Source: Blattamonas nauphoetae (lineage: Eukaryota; Preaxostyla; Oxymonadida). Taken from it: 64,000 nt of DNA. The position numbers and the translations under genes were made by a program. This document shows, in pieces, positions 48,201 to 59,583 of the stretch; the first letter of the stretch is position 1, and each line of letters opens with the position of its first letter. Location: contig JARBJD010000185.1 of NCBI GenBank assembly GCA_033064195.1, forward strand, positions 1-64,000. The letters are read 5' to 3'. The notes beneath the pieces were generated by a model. The model was not told the origin of the DNA. It did not search any database and was given only the letters and a program-made list of their open reading frames with translations.

Positions 48201-50291
48201 AAACCTGTGACGCTTCGGCATGTTTGTGTGGATGTGAGTTCGAGCACGTTGAACTCTGAATCGTCGATCCTTCATCTAGAAACAGGCACTCTGGACATGT
48301 CTTCGTGTTCTTTCAAAAGCTCCCAAACGATTGGAATGAAACTTCTTTCAATGGCAAGTGGAATTTTGAAGTTCAATTCGATTTCTCTCTCGTCGCTCTC
48401 GTTCTCGACAACCCCAATCGTTCTCACATCTCTGACCGAAGCCACACTGGAACATGTCACAATCTCGGACTGTGTTGCATCTCGCATCATTTCTGCTTCA
48501 TTCATTCCTTCCCTCACTCTCCAAACTGTCGTTATTGAAAGAGTGACAACCCCACTTCTCAATTCTGATCATTCGAATGCGAGCAAGATCGAAGAACTCT
48601 GCCATTGGACAGGCGGAGTCGTCTCACTTGAACACTGCTCGACAGTTGTCAGAGGCAGTCAATTCGCAGATCTGGAGGAAGGAGCGTTCACTGTTGAGGG
48701 AGGGAGTCTTGAGAGACACTCAAGCACATTCGAGGAGACTCACGATGAATCCACATTCTTCCCTTCTGCCCATCGCAACATTGCCTGCCAGAATGATGGA
48801 AGTTTGAGCATCAACAGTCCAAATGGAGGAGACGGAAGTCCGGGCGTGCCATCTCTCTGGATCGATTCGTCAAACTGCACGCTGTCAAAGAACTCCCAGC
48901 CGATCACCGCTCCTCTCTTCATCCCCACTCTGGACACGACAAAGTCGACATCCAAGACGAGCAAGAAGATGATCACAATGACTCTGGTTGGAACACTGCT
49001 GATGCCGTGTGATCTTCACCTGGAAGTGTTTTCAGTGGAGCCGAACAAGGCTGAGACAGGTGACGTGGAATCGCTGGATCTGACTTCGATTGGGATTGAC
49101 TGGAATGAAACGTCGATGACAGTCGAACTAAACGAGAACTCAGATTTCCCGAGATTGAAAAAAGAACATGAATGGCATGCTCGACTGGCGTTTGGTTTGG
49201 GAACAGATCGAACTGCGTCATTCAGAGTGAAACTGAGTCTGTCGGATGAACGAAAAGCACAAGCGAAGGCTGCGATGAAATGGGTGATTCCTCTGATTGC
49301 TGGAATTGCAGCCTTGCTCGTCTTCGTCCTGATTCTTCTGGTTGTTCTTCGGAAGCGAAATAAGGACAAAGAACAGAAGAAGACGAAGCTGTCTGAAATG
49401 GGAGAAGTGGATCAAGCGATGAACGACATTGCGAAAATGGACGATCCGTCATTGGCGATGACCGACAATCTGCACCACTTCTCGTTTGACACTCCTACCG
49501 AGACAAACAAGACAGATGAAAATTCGCACTTCACCCTTATTCCCACCCCTCCCGACGATCCTCATGAGCGAAAGGAAGACAAGGCCGAACAGACGAACAC
49601 TACCGTGATCGCTCGAGGCCCTGATGGAAAAGAAGTTCACATTCCACTCACGAAAGACACGCTGTACAACCGACTGCATGGACCAAATCCAGACCTGCAG
49701 CTGAACAGTGCTCAGTTGCGAGTTCAGCTTGTGGCTGCTCTGACAGCTATTCACAAACATTCTGCGACTTCAGAGGTGCTTGCTCGTCTGAACCCACATG
49801 TTGTTTTTTTCGACTCGGCGGGTGTTGTCTGTCTTCAAGTCAACCAACACCCGCAGCCCCAAGCTTCCGATGGAGAAAAGCAGATGAAACGAGAAGAGGA
49901 GTTGGACCGGTGGAAAGCGCCGGAAGTGGCGAACGGGGAAGTGAAAGTGGATCATCAGCAGGCAGCGGTGTTCAGCCTGGGTCTTCTGTTTTGGGAGATG
50001 GAGACGGGTATGGTTCCATTCCGAGAGCTGGATGCGGTGAATGCTCAACGACAGCTGGGAACTGGTCTGCGTCCTCCAATGGACCGAATCAAGTCTGAAT
50101 CGCTTGTTGAGCTGATTGAACAGTGTCTGGATTTGGAGCCAGAAAACCGACCGACATTTTCTGAACTTGAAAAGCTGCTGAGTCCCCCTTCACTTCACCA
50201 ACCATCTCAACCACTCTCTCGTCGTCCAGTTCCTCTTCTGAACAAGGCGAGCTTCACGGAAGCCATCCGAAGCAACGATGCTACAACATAA
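42297..50291 (+). CDS. Gene D: beta-helix/pseudokinase receptor split by a hAT element
   Basis: The start is the ATG at 42297, matching the starts of E and F (MFLFWVVHTLHCVRSTHE, signal peptide). Without the 520-bp element and one 8-bp duplication the frame is open for 2488 residues. Ectodomain: N-terminal beta-helix (about 40-560), then repeated modules of about 300 residues, each with a W-G-x-D box, SSLLVYL strand, CG-x(4-6)-C-x-S signature and NGGA rungs. The membrane helix is at about 2151-2175 (VIPLIAGIAALLVFVLILL), followed by a K/R-rich stop. The kinase-like tail has LNPHVVFF in place of HRDLKPxN and no DFG, then WKAPEV, FSLGLLFWEMETGMVPF and PENRPTF. The element adds a stop near residue 1338. 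Apart from it, D is the only complete member seen without another break. Confidence 0.85.
45399..45482 (+). repeat. Extra 84-bp beta-helix rung pair in gene D
   Basis: A 30-bp repeat (GTGTTGTG then AGTTCATCGTTGAATGG, 45399-45428 and 45483-45512) brackets 84 bp absent from E and F. It adds 28 residues in frame. Confidence 0.8.
46287..46294. repeat. 8-bp target-site duplication, left
   Basis: GACATGAA, identical to 46815-46822. Confidence 0.9.
46295..46814. mobile_element. hAT-type element in gene D, 520 bp
   Basis: The ends CAGGCTTCTGA and TCAGATGCCTG are inverted repeats with one mismatch, flanked by the 8-bp duplication GACATGAA. Comparison with gene E at 55190-55210 shows exactly what the target looked like. 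GATCCCA occurs at 46309, 46318 and 46334 near the left end and at 46772 near the right end. It is AT-rich and carries no credible gene, so it is non-autonomous. Element plus duplication is 528 bp, a multiple of three, so the host frame is in register on both sides. Confidence 0.9.
46815..46822. repeat. 8-bp target-site duplication, right
   Basis: GACATGAA, matching 46287-46294. Confidence 0.9.
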
Positions 50292-50320
50292 CACATCTTC
50301 ACTCGCCGTCTCTCTCTGTC

Positions 50321-51088
50321 TCACGTCACTCTGTGTAGACACTATTTCATTCCTATCTTCAACGTTGCTCCTTGCAGCGCCCATGATTTCTTTCAACATC
50401 CCCTCTCTCTCGCCCAGTATTTGTCATTCGGATGTCCTGTCACCTCACCGCTGTTGGACGAACCTCACAGCAGTGGGATGTTCAGAATTGAACAGTTGTC
50501 GTCCGATCATTCGATTGATGTCGTTCAAATCCCACTTCATCCAAACTCTTCACAGACCCTTTCCAATCGAAACACTCATCCCGCCTGTCTTTCTTCGAAG
50601 AATCACTCAGTTCCACTGTCTTTCGTGATAACGTTCTCTGCGTCTCGTGCCATCTTCACGTCACCTCTCACGTCACTCCTCACGCCGTGACTCGGACATC
50701 AACAGAGATTGTTCACTAGTCCAGGCACTCACGTCACATTTGGCACGATTTACAGAAATCGCTATATTCTCGACTAATCGTCGGGATTCGGCATCATCTG
50801 TTGGTTTTCGCTCATCTTAATTTGTTGACCGCACTGTCTTCATTTCTGTCTTTCTTTGAGCCATCCTGATTCTGTTTTTCGAGGCATGTTTCTCGTGACC
50901 ACTTCACATCTGATTGCTCTGCTCGACACAGGGGGTCCAGTTCTCATTCGGTCACTGAAACAAGCTGATTGTTTGCCATGCGGAAGCAGCCATTGCATCC
51001 GTTTCACATCACCCATTTCCGCATATCGACACTTTTCGCATCTCACTCGCTCTTTCATCACATCATGTTACTCGCTGAATCACGTCAC
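50321..51088. repeat. Five TCACGTCA boxes, D-E spacer
   Basis: Starts at 50321, 50656, 50668, 50729 and 51080; two form a 12-bp-spaced pair. The core resembles a bZIP/CRE site (TGACGT on the other strand). Confidence 0.6.
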
Positions 51089-51223
51089 TGACATTCTCAT
51101 GAACCGACGATTGTCTCTTCGTTGTCAAGAACATCTTTTGGATCCTCCAAACGATAAATCTGGTATCTCTCAACAGCGCGGTAATACAGGCGTGATTCTA
51201 GCTGCTGTGTGTTTCAAAAGGAT

Positions 51224-51239
51224 CAAAGGGTATGATCGA
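51224..51239 (+). promoter_or_regulatory. Conserved upstream motif of gene E
   Basis: CAAAGGGTATGATCGA, 37 bp before the ATG; equivalent to 42245-42260 and 59532-59547. Confidence 0.5.
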
Positions 51240-51275
51240 AATCGTGATCATCCCTAAATCCACACTGGGAGAAGA

Positions 51276-54200
51276 ATGTTTCTCTTTTGGGTTGTCCACA
51301 CCCTCCATTGTGTAGAATCAACTCATGAGCCAGTGTTGTTCTCCGACCTCCTTTATTCATCCAAAAATCCGAATGCCGAAACAATGGACGTTTCACTCCG
51401 TCTCGACCATGCGATAACATCAATGCTGGATCCCACAAGCCTCCACCCGATGAACATGCGTGTCGTCGGAGCAGACCAAAGAAACACACTGACATTTGTT
51501 CGGGAGTGTCCAACCGATTTCCTGTTTTGCATTGAAAACACAACGCTCTCCCTGGAAAGCCTCTGGTTTGATGGGAGAAACAGTAGAATCTGTCACGGAA
51601 CAGCGGATACCTTTTTTTCGCTCTCGAACTGCGTTGTTGACGACTGCGGACATCATGCAATTTTGGAATCCGATGGCTGGCTCTCAGCGATTTCGAGCAA
51701 GTTCTCTGTTGCGATTGGAATGACATCACATGGACTTGTTGACAGTCCCTCGGAATCGTGTCATTTTGTGCTCTCGGGGAGCATATTCCAGAATTGGCGA
51801 ACGACCGAAGAAACGAGTCTGACTGGAACCGCCTTCGATCAGCTGGACGTCTCGTTCTGCCGTTTTTCGAATGTTTCCCAAACGCACAGCGTCATTCTTC
51901 AACCTCTCCATCGAACTTTTCAGACCACATCGATTGTTGGCTGTGATTTGAATGAAGTGGAGAACAATCTGTATGGGAGCATCAGCCGGGACATGAACAA
52001 CCACAATTCGATCCACGCCGCCAACACCACATTCTCTCGCAATTTCCATTCTGAATTCAACGCATACACCACAACATTCACATCTCAACAGAACACATCA
52101 ATCACCCTCCAAACCTCCTTCTCCGACTGTCAATTCCTTCGATGCACATCCAACGCGAACGGAGGGGGAATTTATCACTTCTCTTCATCGTCCTTGACTG
52201 TCTCCAACTGCAAATTCGATGGATGCCGAGCCGAGCCAACCCAGACCCTCAACACTATTGGTGGCGGAATTTGTTTCTACTCGACATCAGGAAGCGCGGT
52301 CAGTGTTACTGTTACCGGAACAACATTTGTTTCTTGCTTTGCTCACACTGGAGGAGGCGTCTACACTCTGCACAACTCTGCATTTCGAAATATCAAAGCC
52401 GAGCTGAAGAATTGCCATTTTGAAGCACTCTCCGCTGTTTATCAATGTGCTGGTTTCTATCTGGGTTATGTCAACAATCCCTCCATCTCAAACACTGTCA
52501 TCCAAGACTGTTCCAATCCTCAATTCGATGGTGGTGGAAGGGTTGTGTACGGTGCAGGAAAGCTCACAATGGATAGTATATCCTTCCTCAGACTTCAAGC
52601 AGAAGGAAATGGTGCATTTGCTCTCGATATTCATAGTGGAACAGCCGCTTTCTCCAATCTTCGAGTCGCCGATTGCATCACGAACAATAACTCACCTTTC
52701 GTGATTGGAACGAACATTGACAAAACAGGATCTGACACATTCAAGTTCCAAAACTGTTTGTTCGAGACAACTGTCAGCGCTCAGGAATGGTTACAGGCCC
52801 AACTGATATCGCATTCCACGGCGCTGCTCTGTATGCAAGCAAGAGCATCTTCGTGAACTGTTGGACAGCATCAGGCCAACCATCAGTATATGCGAAAGGA
52901 GAGAGCCGTCACGATTGGATTGTGACCAATGAAGTGATCCAGGTGGTGAATGCAACGGGCGTTGACAAGCTGTTTTGTTGGGCACCTGGGAATCAGTGCA
53001 AGACGATGACAGACGTGATTGGGAACAGACTGGGGCCGTGGTATGTTGGAAAGATTGCGATGGGCGAAGGCGAATACCACGAAAGGAAATTGGAGATGAA
53101 GAACCAGTCATTGGTTGTGGAGGGAAGTGGGAAGACGAAGACGACGATGATTGATGGAGGATCGTCTGGAACACTCTTCACGATCACGACAGGAACACTG
53201 ACGGCATCGGCTATCACATTCGTTCCATCCACCTCGTCGCATCTGATCACTCTAAGCAGCAGTGGGACAGTTTCTGTGAGGGACAGCTCTGTTCAGTCGT
53301 TGGAGACGAATGTGAAACTGTCAAAATCAGTGTTTTCTGTGTCAGCAGGAACTCTTCATCTGACTCGTGTTGACTGCTCATCACTTTCATTCACCGCCAC
53401 GACAGTACTGTTCCTCTTCTCCTCTTCTGCCCACTCTCTGACGCTGACGAACAGCTCGTTCACATCGATTTCGTCTGGTGGAAGTGGATCTTGCATTTTT
53501 TCAACAATCACGACTGGTCAATCAGTGAAGATTGGGGAAGAGGGAGGATCGGACTCGTTCTCGTCGTGTTCGTCAGTTGGAGATGGAGGAGCACTGAACG
53601 TGAAGCTGGTGGACGCAGGATCTCTCAGCATCGTCTCCACTCGCTTCTCGAAATGTTCATCGAATGGTGTTGGAGGTGGATTGTTTGTGGATCTGTCGTC
53701 GACGACGAGTCAAACCAAATGGACTCTGAATTTGAGTGGAGCAACATTCGGAAGAGACGCTGAGAAGAACACTGCAACAAAAGGACCGAATCTGTTTGTC
53801 ACTGGGAAGTTCTTTGAGACAGTTGTGACACCAAGCATATTCCCAGATGTGACTGGGGCAGATGAAACCGACATGTGGAGTGAGGATTCGAACACCACTG
53901 TTCACTCGTCGCTGTTGGTGTATCTTGTTCCCTTTTCGAACAAGATGATTGTTGGAGGATCGAATGGGTTTGATATTGATCACTGTGGACACTTTGGAGT
54001 TGGATGTGTGTCGATCCAAAACGCTCTGAATCATGTGAAGACATCAGGATCTGACACTCTCATTCTGTCATTCGAATCTGGCGCGACTCTGAGTGAATCG
54101 TTTTCCTTCGAAACATCCCAAACCACTTCCTTCGAATCGTCCTCAGAATCACATCAGACGATCGAAGTTCTGGGATCTGGAAAGCTGTCAGTCTCTTTGG

Positions 54201-57200
54201 GCAAGCTTTCTTTGAAGAAACTCTCATTCTCAACGACAGTTGCGTCATTCTTGTCGTCACTGATCACATTGAATGGTGGATCTCTGGCATTGACTGGATG
54301 CAACTTCACTGGATTCAGATCGTCTGTGTCTGGAGGGATTGTGAGTGGGATAATAAGTTCATCATCGTCTCTTGTTGTGTCTGAATCGTCGTTCGTGTCA
54401 TGCAGTTCGTCGTTGAATGGAGGAGGGATTGCAGTTGAATGTGCTGAGAACACTCCCTCGTCGTCACTTGTGATCAAAGCGTCGTTCAGGTCGTGTTCGT
54501 GTGGAGATGGAAAGAAGGGCGATTGGGTTTTCGTTTCTGGAAAAGAGTTGTCAAAACTGATTGTTCCGTCGAACTGGGAATCGACAACATCTGGACTGTC
54601 GCAACCGTCAGACTCTTCGAAGCTTTGGGGAGTGGACAGTTTGCCTTGTGGATTGTCTCTCTCATCGTCGACGCTTCTTGTTTATCTGATTGGTCATTCT
54701 GGTTCATCGCTGTTCACGAGCAGTTCGACTGGATCGGACGTGATTGGATGTGGGGAATCGTCGACCCCGTGCAGAGCACTGTCCACTTCGTTCAATCACC
54801 TCTCGTCCGCTGGATCGAACACTCTGTCAGTGATTGACTCGTCGACACTTGATTTCGTCCTGACAAACTCCTTCCCCTCCCTGACCATCACTGGAACCTC
54901 CTCTCCATCGAAACCACTATCTGTGACCTCAACTGGTCGCTTCTCTGTTCCCTCAAACACACTCTCGATCACCCATCTCTGTCTCTCTCCTTCGTCCGCA
55001 CCTTTCTCCTCCTCACTCATCACAATCTCTGGACCCGGGATCGTGTCGGTCACATTGTGCTCGTTCTCTTCCTTCTCTCTCTCCCAGACTCCCCTCATCG
55101 ATCATCAGAATGGAGAGCTGAAACTGAAATCGAGCTCATTTTCGAGCATCCACCGATCAGAAGGAAGTGGAAGCTGTCTTCATTCTGCGCTGATGGGAGA
55201 CATGAAGCTTTCTGTTGATGATGTGTGGATGGATGATGTGAGTGTGTCGAATGGAAATGGGGATGGTTTCTTCGTTTCCTTCCCATCGTCCCTCTCCTCG
55301 AATGTGGCTTCGTTCTCACTGACCAATCTTCACTTCGCGTCATCTCCGAGCAAGAACTCAGACTCTCCAAAATCTCGTTTCTTGTTCTTGACTGGATTCA
55401 ACTTGTCGTCGTGGATTTCAGTTGGCGATTCTCACTTTGCTGGATCGTTTGAATGAGACGATGTAAACGCTGAATGGCTGTGGACAGAAGACGAACATGC
55501 GGAAATTGGATTGTCAGCGTCGCTTCTGTTCTATCTGATCGATGATGTTGGACCAGTTGGAGTTGATTCGAGTGGACTGGACATTGCGAAGTGTGGATAT
55601 CAAACAGTTTGGTGTCCGACTCTTCCTTCGGCCCTCGCGAAGCTTCCCTCGTCTCAATCATCGACTGTGGTTGTTCAGATGAGTGTTGAGATCGTCACAT
55701 CGATCGCCTTCACTTCATCAACCATTCTGACAGGCTTGACTGAATCATCGCAACTCGTCGTTGGAGAGAATGCTCAATTCCAAGTCCAAACAGACGATGT
55801 GAATCTGGACTTGTCATCGCTGGTCGTCGGTCTTCCCTCAGAACTGTCATCGTCGTGCTTGTTCCTCTCTTCGAAAGGATCTCTTTCCTTCGAAGCTGTT
55901 TCATTCGTATCATCTGATCCAGCGAACGTGTTCTCGTCTCAGCTGATCCTCTCCACTACTCCCCTCTCGCTGACAGATGTGAATGTCACTTCTGTGTCTC
56001 TTTCGGGAGTTGGTCTGATCGAGTCGTGGAGTGATGTTTCGGTTTCTGGATGTCATTTCACATCGATTTCTCGCTCGACTGGATTGGGAAGTGTGATTGA
56101 CGCGAACATCTCTGAAACAACGAAAATGAAAGTGATCGATTCGTCATTTGATGGTTGTGTGTGTGACTCTACGACAAACTGGATTCTTCTGAAAGGAGTG
56201 AACACCGAGACGAACGATCACTCGTCGTGGAAGGACACTTTCTCTCTCACTTCGCCTCGAAGTAGTGTGTTGGTGCTTTTACACGAGCACGAACCATTCT
56301 CTCTGATTTACGAACTGTATCCGCCTGGAGCGTCTCTCGTTGTCAGCTCTTCTTCCAGCGATGATCATCGTCTGTGTGGAAACGAGTCTGTGCCGTGTCG
56401 AACAATCAGTGGAAGTGATTGTGCAAGTGGTGGACGATCGTTCAGTGTTCGCGGATCGTGCTTGATGGGTGGAGAATTGTGGATTGAGACCGAAGGATTG
56501 TGGATTGAAGGACTGAACTCGAATGTGGGAACAGTTTTGATGGATGGAACAAGCAGAATTGTTCAGAAAGTTGGAGATTATCCGAAGCCCGTGACGCTTC
56601 GGCATGTTTGTGTGGATGTGAGTTCGAGCACGTTGAACTCCGAATCATCGATCCTTCATCTAGAAACAGGCACTCTGGACATGTCTTCGTGTTCTTTCAA
56701 AAGCTCCCAAACGATTGGAATGAAACTTCTTTCAATGGCAAGTGGAATTTTGAAGTTCAATTCGATTTCTCTCTCGTCGCTCTCGTTCTCGACAACCCCA
56801 ATCGTTCTCACATCTCTGACCGAAGCCACACTGGAACATGTCACAATCTCGGACTGTGTCACGTCACACATCATCTCTGCTTCATCCATTCCATCCCTCA
56901 CTCTGCAAACTGTCGTCATTGAACGAGTCATGACGTCACTGCTCAACACTGATTATTCGAATGTGAGCAAGATGGAAGAACTCTGTCATTGGACAGGCGG
57001 AGTCGTCTCCCTTGAACACTGCACGACTGTTGTCCGAGTCAGTCTATTCTCAGATGTGGATGAGGGAGCGTTCAGCTTAGATGGTGGTCTTCTTGGCCTT
57101 CACTCGTGCACATTCGAAGAAACTCATGATGAATCCACATTCTTCCCTTCTGCGCATCGCAACATTGTCTGCCAGAATGAGGGAAATGTGAGCATCCATA

Positions 57201-58708
57201 CACCAAATGGAGGTGATGGAAGTTCGATTCTGCCGTCTCTCTGGATCGATTCATCGAACTGCACGCTTTCCAAGAACTCCCAGCCGATCACCGCTCCACT
57301 CTTCATCCCCACTCTTGACACGACCAAGTCGACATCCAAGACGAGCAAGAAGATGATCACAATCACTCTGGCTGGAACACTGCTGATGCCGTGTGATCTT
57401 CATCTGGAAGTGTTCTCAGTGGAAGCAAACAAGGCGGAGACATGTGACGTGCAATCGCTGGATCTGAGTTCGATTGGGATCAACTGGAATGAAACGTCGA
57501 TGACAGTCGAACTGAACGAGAACTACGATTTCCCGAATTTGAAGAGAGAACACGAATGGCATGCTCGACTGGCGTTTGGTTTGGGAACAGACCGAACGGG
57601 ATCATTCAGAGTTAAATTGAGTCTGTCGGATGAACGAAAAGCGCAAGCGAAGGCAGCGATGAAATGGATGATCCCTCTGATTGCTGGAATTGCAGCCTTG
57701 CTCGTTCTTGTCCTGATCCTTCTGCTTGTTCTTCGGAAGCGAAAGAAGGACAAAGAACAGAAGAAGACGAAGCTGTCTGAAATGGGAGAAGTGGATCAGG
57801 CGATGGACGACATTGCGAAAATGGACGATCCGTCGTTGGCGATGACCGATAATTTGCGCCACTTCTCGTACGACACACCGACCGAAACGAACAAGACAGA
57901 TGAAAATTCGCACTTCACCCTTATTCCCATCCCTCCCAACATTCCACTTCAGCAAAAGGAAAACGAAGCCGACCAGGCGAACACTACCGTGATTGCTCGT
58001 GGACCTGATGGAAAAGAAGTGCACGTCACGCTTTCGAAAGACACTCTGTACAACCGACTGCATGGACCAAATCCAGACCTGCAGCTGAACAGTGCTCAGT
58101 TGCGAGTTCAGCTGGTGGCAGCTCTGACAGCTGTTCACAAACACTCTACGACTTCAGAGGTGCTCGCTCGTCTGAACCCACATGTTGTTTTTTTCGACTC
58201 GGCGGGTGTTGTCTGTCTTCAAGTCAACCAACACCCGCACCCCCAAGCTTCCGATGGAGAAAAGCAGATGAAACGAGAAGAGGAGTTGGACCGGTGGAAA
58301 GCGCCGGAAGTGGCGAACGGGGAAGTGAAAGTGGATCATCAGCAGGCAGCGGTGTTCAGCCTGGGTCTTCTGTTTTGGGAGATGGAGACGGGTATGGTTC
58401 CATTCCGAGAGCTGGATGCGGTGAATGCTCAACGGCAACTGGGAACGGGGGAGCGTCCTCCGATGGACCGAATCAAGTCTGAATCGCTTGTTGAGCTGAT
58501 TGAACAGTGTCTGGATTTGGAGCCAGAAAACCGACCGACATTTTCGGAACTTGAAAAGATGCTGTGTCCTCCTTCACTTCACCAACCCTCCCAACCACTC
58601 TCTCGTCCACCAGTTCCTCTTCTGAACAAGGCGAGCTTCACGGAAGCTATCCGAAGCATCAACTCAACTCACGTCACATTCATTTCGCTCACTCACTTCC
58701 AACGCTGA
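51276..58708 (+). pseudogene. Gene E: beta-helix/pseudokinase receptor with two small breaks
   Basis: The start is the ATG at 51276 (MFLFWVVHTLHCVESTHE). Same plan as D: beta-helix modules, membrane helix near 57665-57740 (MIPLIAGIAALLVLVLILL) and pseudokinase tail (WKAPEV at about 58297, FSLGLLFWEMETGMVPF, PENRPTF). One base is missing between 52766 and 52767 (paralogues read GAGCAC, here GAGAC). An in-frame TGA at 55454-55456 replaces the GGA of D (GSFEGEDVNAEW). With the base restored the frame is 2477 codons. The C-terminus after SFTEAIRS differs from D. A recent pseudogene is likely; the missing base could be an assembly error, the TGA less easily. Confidence 0.85.
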
Positions 58709-59054
58709 TCATCATTTCAATCAATCACCCTTCTCACTCACGGAAATTCCGATTTCTCACGTCATCGTCCTCACCACAATGCGACGTCTCATCGCTCGAA
58801 CGGTCCATCATGCCAAGGCTGTCAAGTGTTCGGAAAAGAAGAGTTGAGATCCGATCTTTCGATTGATATCAACATTGTCACACTTCAACCAAACCCATAG
58901 CCGACATCTTCCACTCTGAACACTCATCCAGCCTCTTTTCCTTCACAGCGTTCTCTGCATCTCGTGCCATCCTCACGTCACCTCTCACGTCACCCCTTAC
59001 GCCGTGACTCGGACATCAACAGAGATTGTTCACCAGTCCAGGCCCTCACGTCAC
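58669..59054. repeat. Five TCACGTCA boxes, end of E and E-F spacer
   Basis: Starts at 58669, 58757, 58973, 58985 and 59046. The 12-bp-spaced pair (58973/58985) is conserved from the D-E spacer. Confidence 0.6.
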
Positions 59055-59583
59055 ATTTGGCACGATTTTCAGAAATCGCTTTATTCTCGACACATCACCA
59101 AGATTCATTTTTTCCTCTTTTGGTTTTCACTCCTCTTCATTGTTAACCAACACTGTCTTCATTTCTGTCTTTCTTTGAGCCGTCTTGATTCTGTTTTCGA
59201 GGCATGTTTCTGACGACAACGAAACATCTGATTGCTCTGCTCGACACAGGGGGTCCAGTTCTCATTCGGTCACTGAAACAAGCTGATTATTTGCCATGCG
59301 GAAGCAGCCATTGCTTCCGTTTCACATCACCCATTGCCGCATATCGACGCTTTTCGCATCTCGACACTTTTCGCATCTCACCTTCTCTTTCATCACATCA
59401 TGTTGCTCTATGAATCACATCACTGACATTCTGATAAACCCTTGATTGTTTCTTCATTCTAAAGCGCACCAGTCTGGATTTAGGCCTGGATGATCGAGTA
59501 GCAAAATGGTTGAAGATGGATCAATAAGGATCTAAGGGTCAGATCGAACTCCCAATTATCTCTACTTCCACATAGGGAGAATA
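58709..59583. other. Spacer between genes E and F
   Basis: Homologous to 50292-51275. TCACGTCA boxes lie at 58757, 58973, 58985 and 59046, with another at 58669 in the end of gene E. The conserved block is 59150-59362. The upstream motif CTAAGGGTCAGATCGA is at 59532-59547. No gene was seen. Confidence 0.6.
59532..59547 (+). promoter_or_regulatory. Conserved upstream motif of gene F
   Basis: CTAAGGGTCAGATCGA, 37 bp before the ATG, with two differences from the D copy. Confidence 0.5.

Larger units (their letters stand above)
50292..51275. other. Spacer between genes D and E
   Basis: Homologous to the E-F spacer. It contains five copies of TCACGTCA (50321, 50656, 50668, 50729, 51080). A block at about 50832-51035 is well conserved with 59150-59362. 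The CAAAGGGTATGATCGA motif lies at 51224. A short frame from 50886 (MFLVTTSHLIALLDTGGPV) is conserved only loosely and is not called as a gene. Confidence 0.6.

Noticed and set aside
49660-50291. Active protein kinase domain
   Set aside because: The catalytic Asp and metal-binding Asn of the HRD loop, the DFG motif and the whole ATP-binding lobe are absent.
50886-51257. Small protein-coding gene in the D-E spacer
   Set aside because: The homologous frame in the E-F spacer has a different end and many altering differences, so conservation does not look protein-driven.
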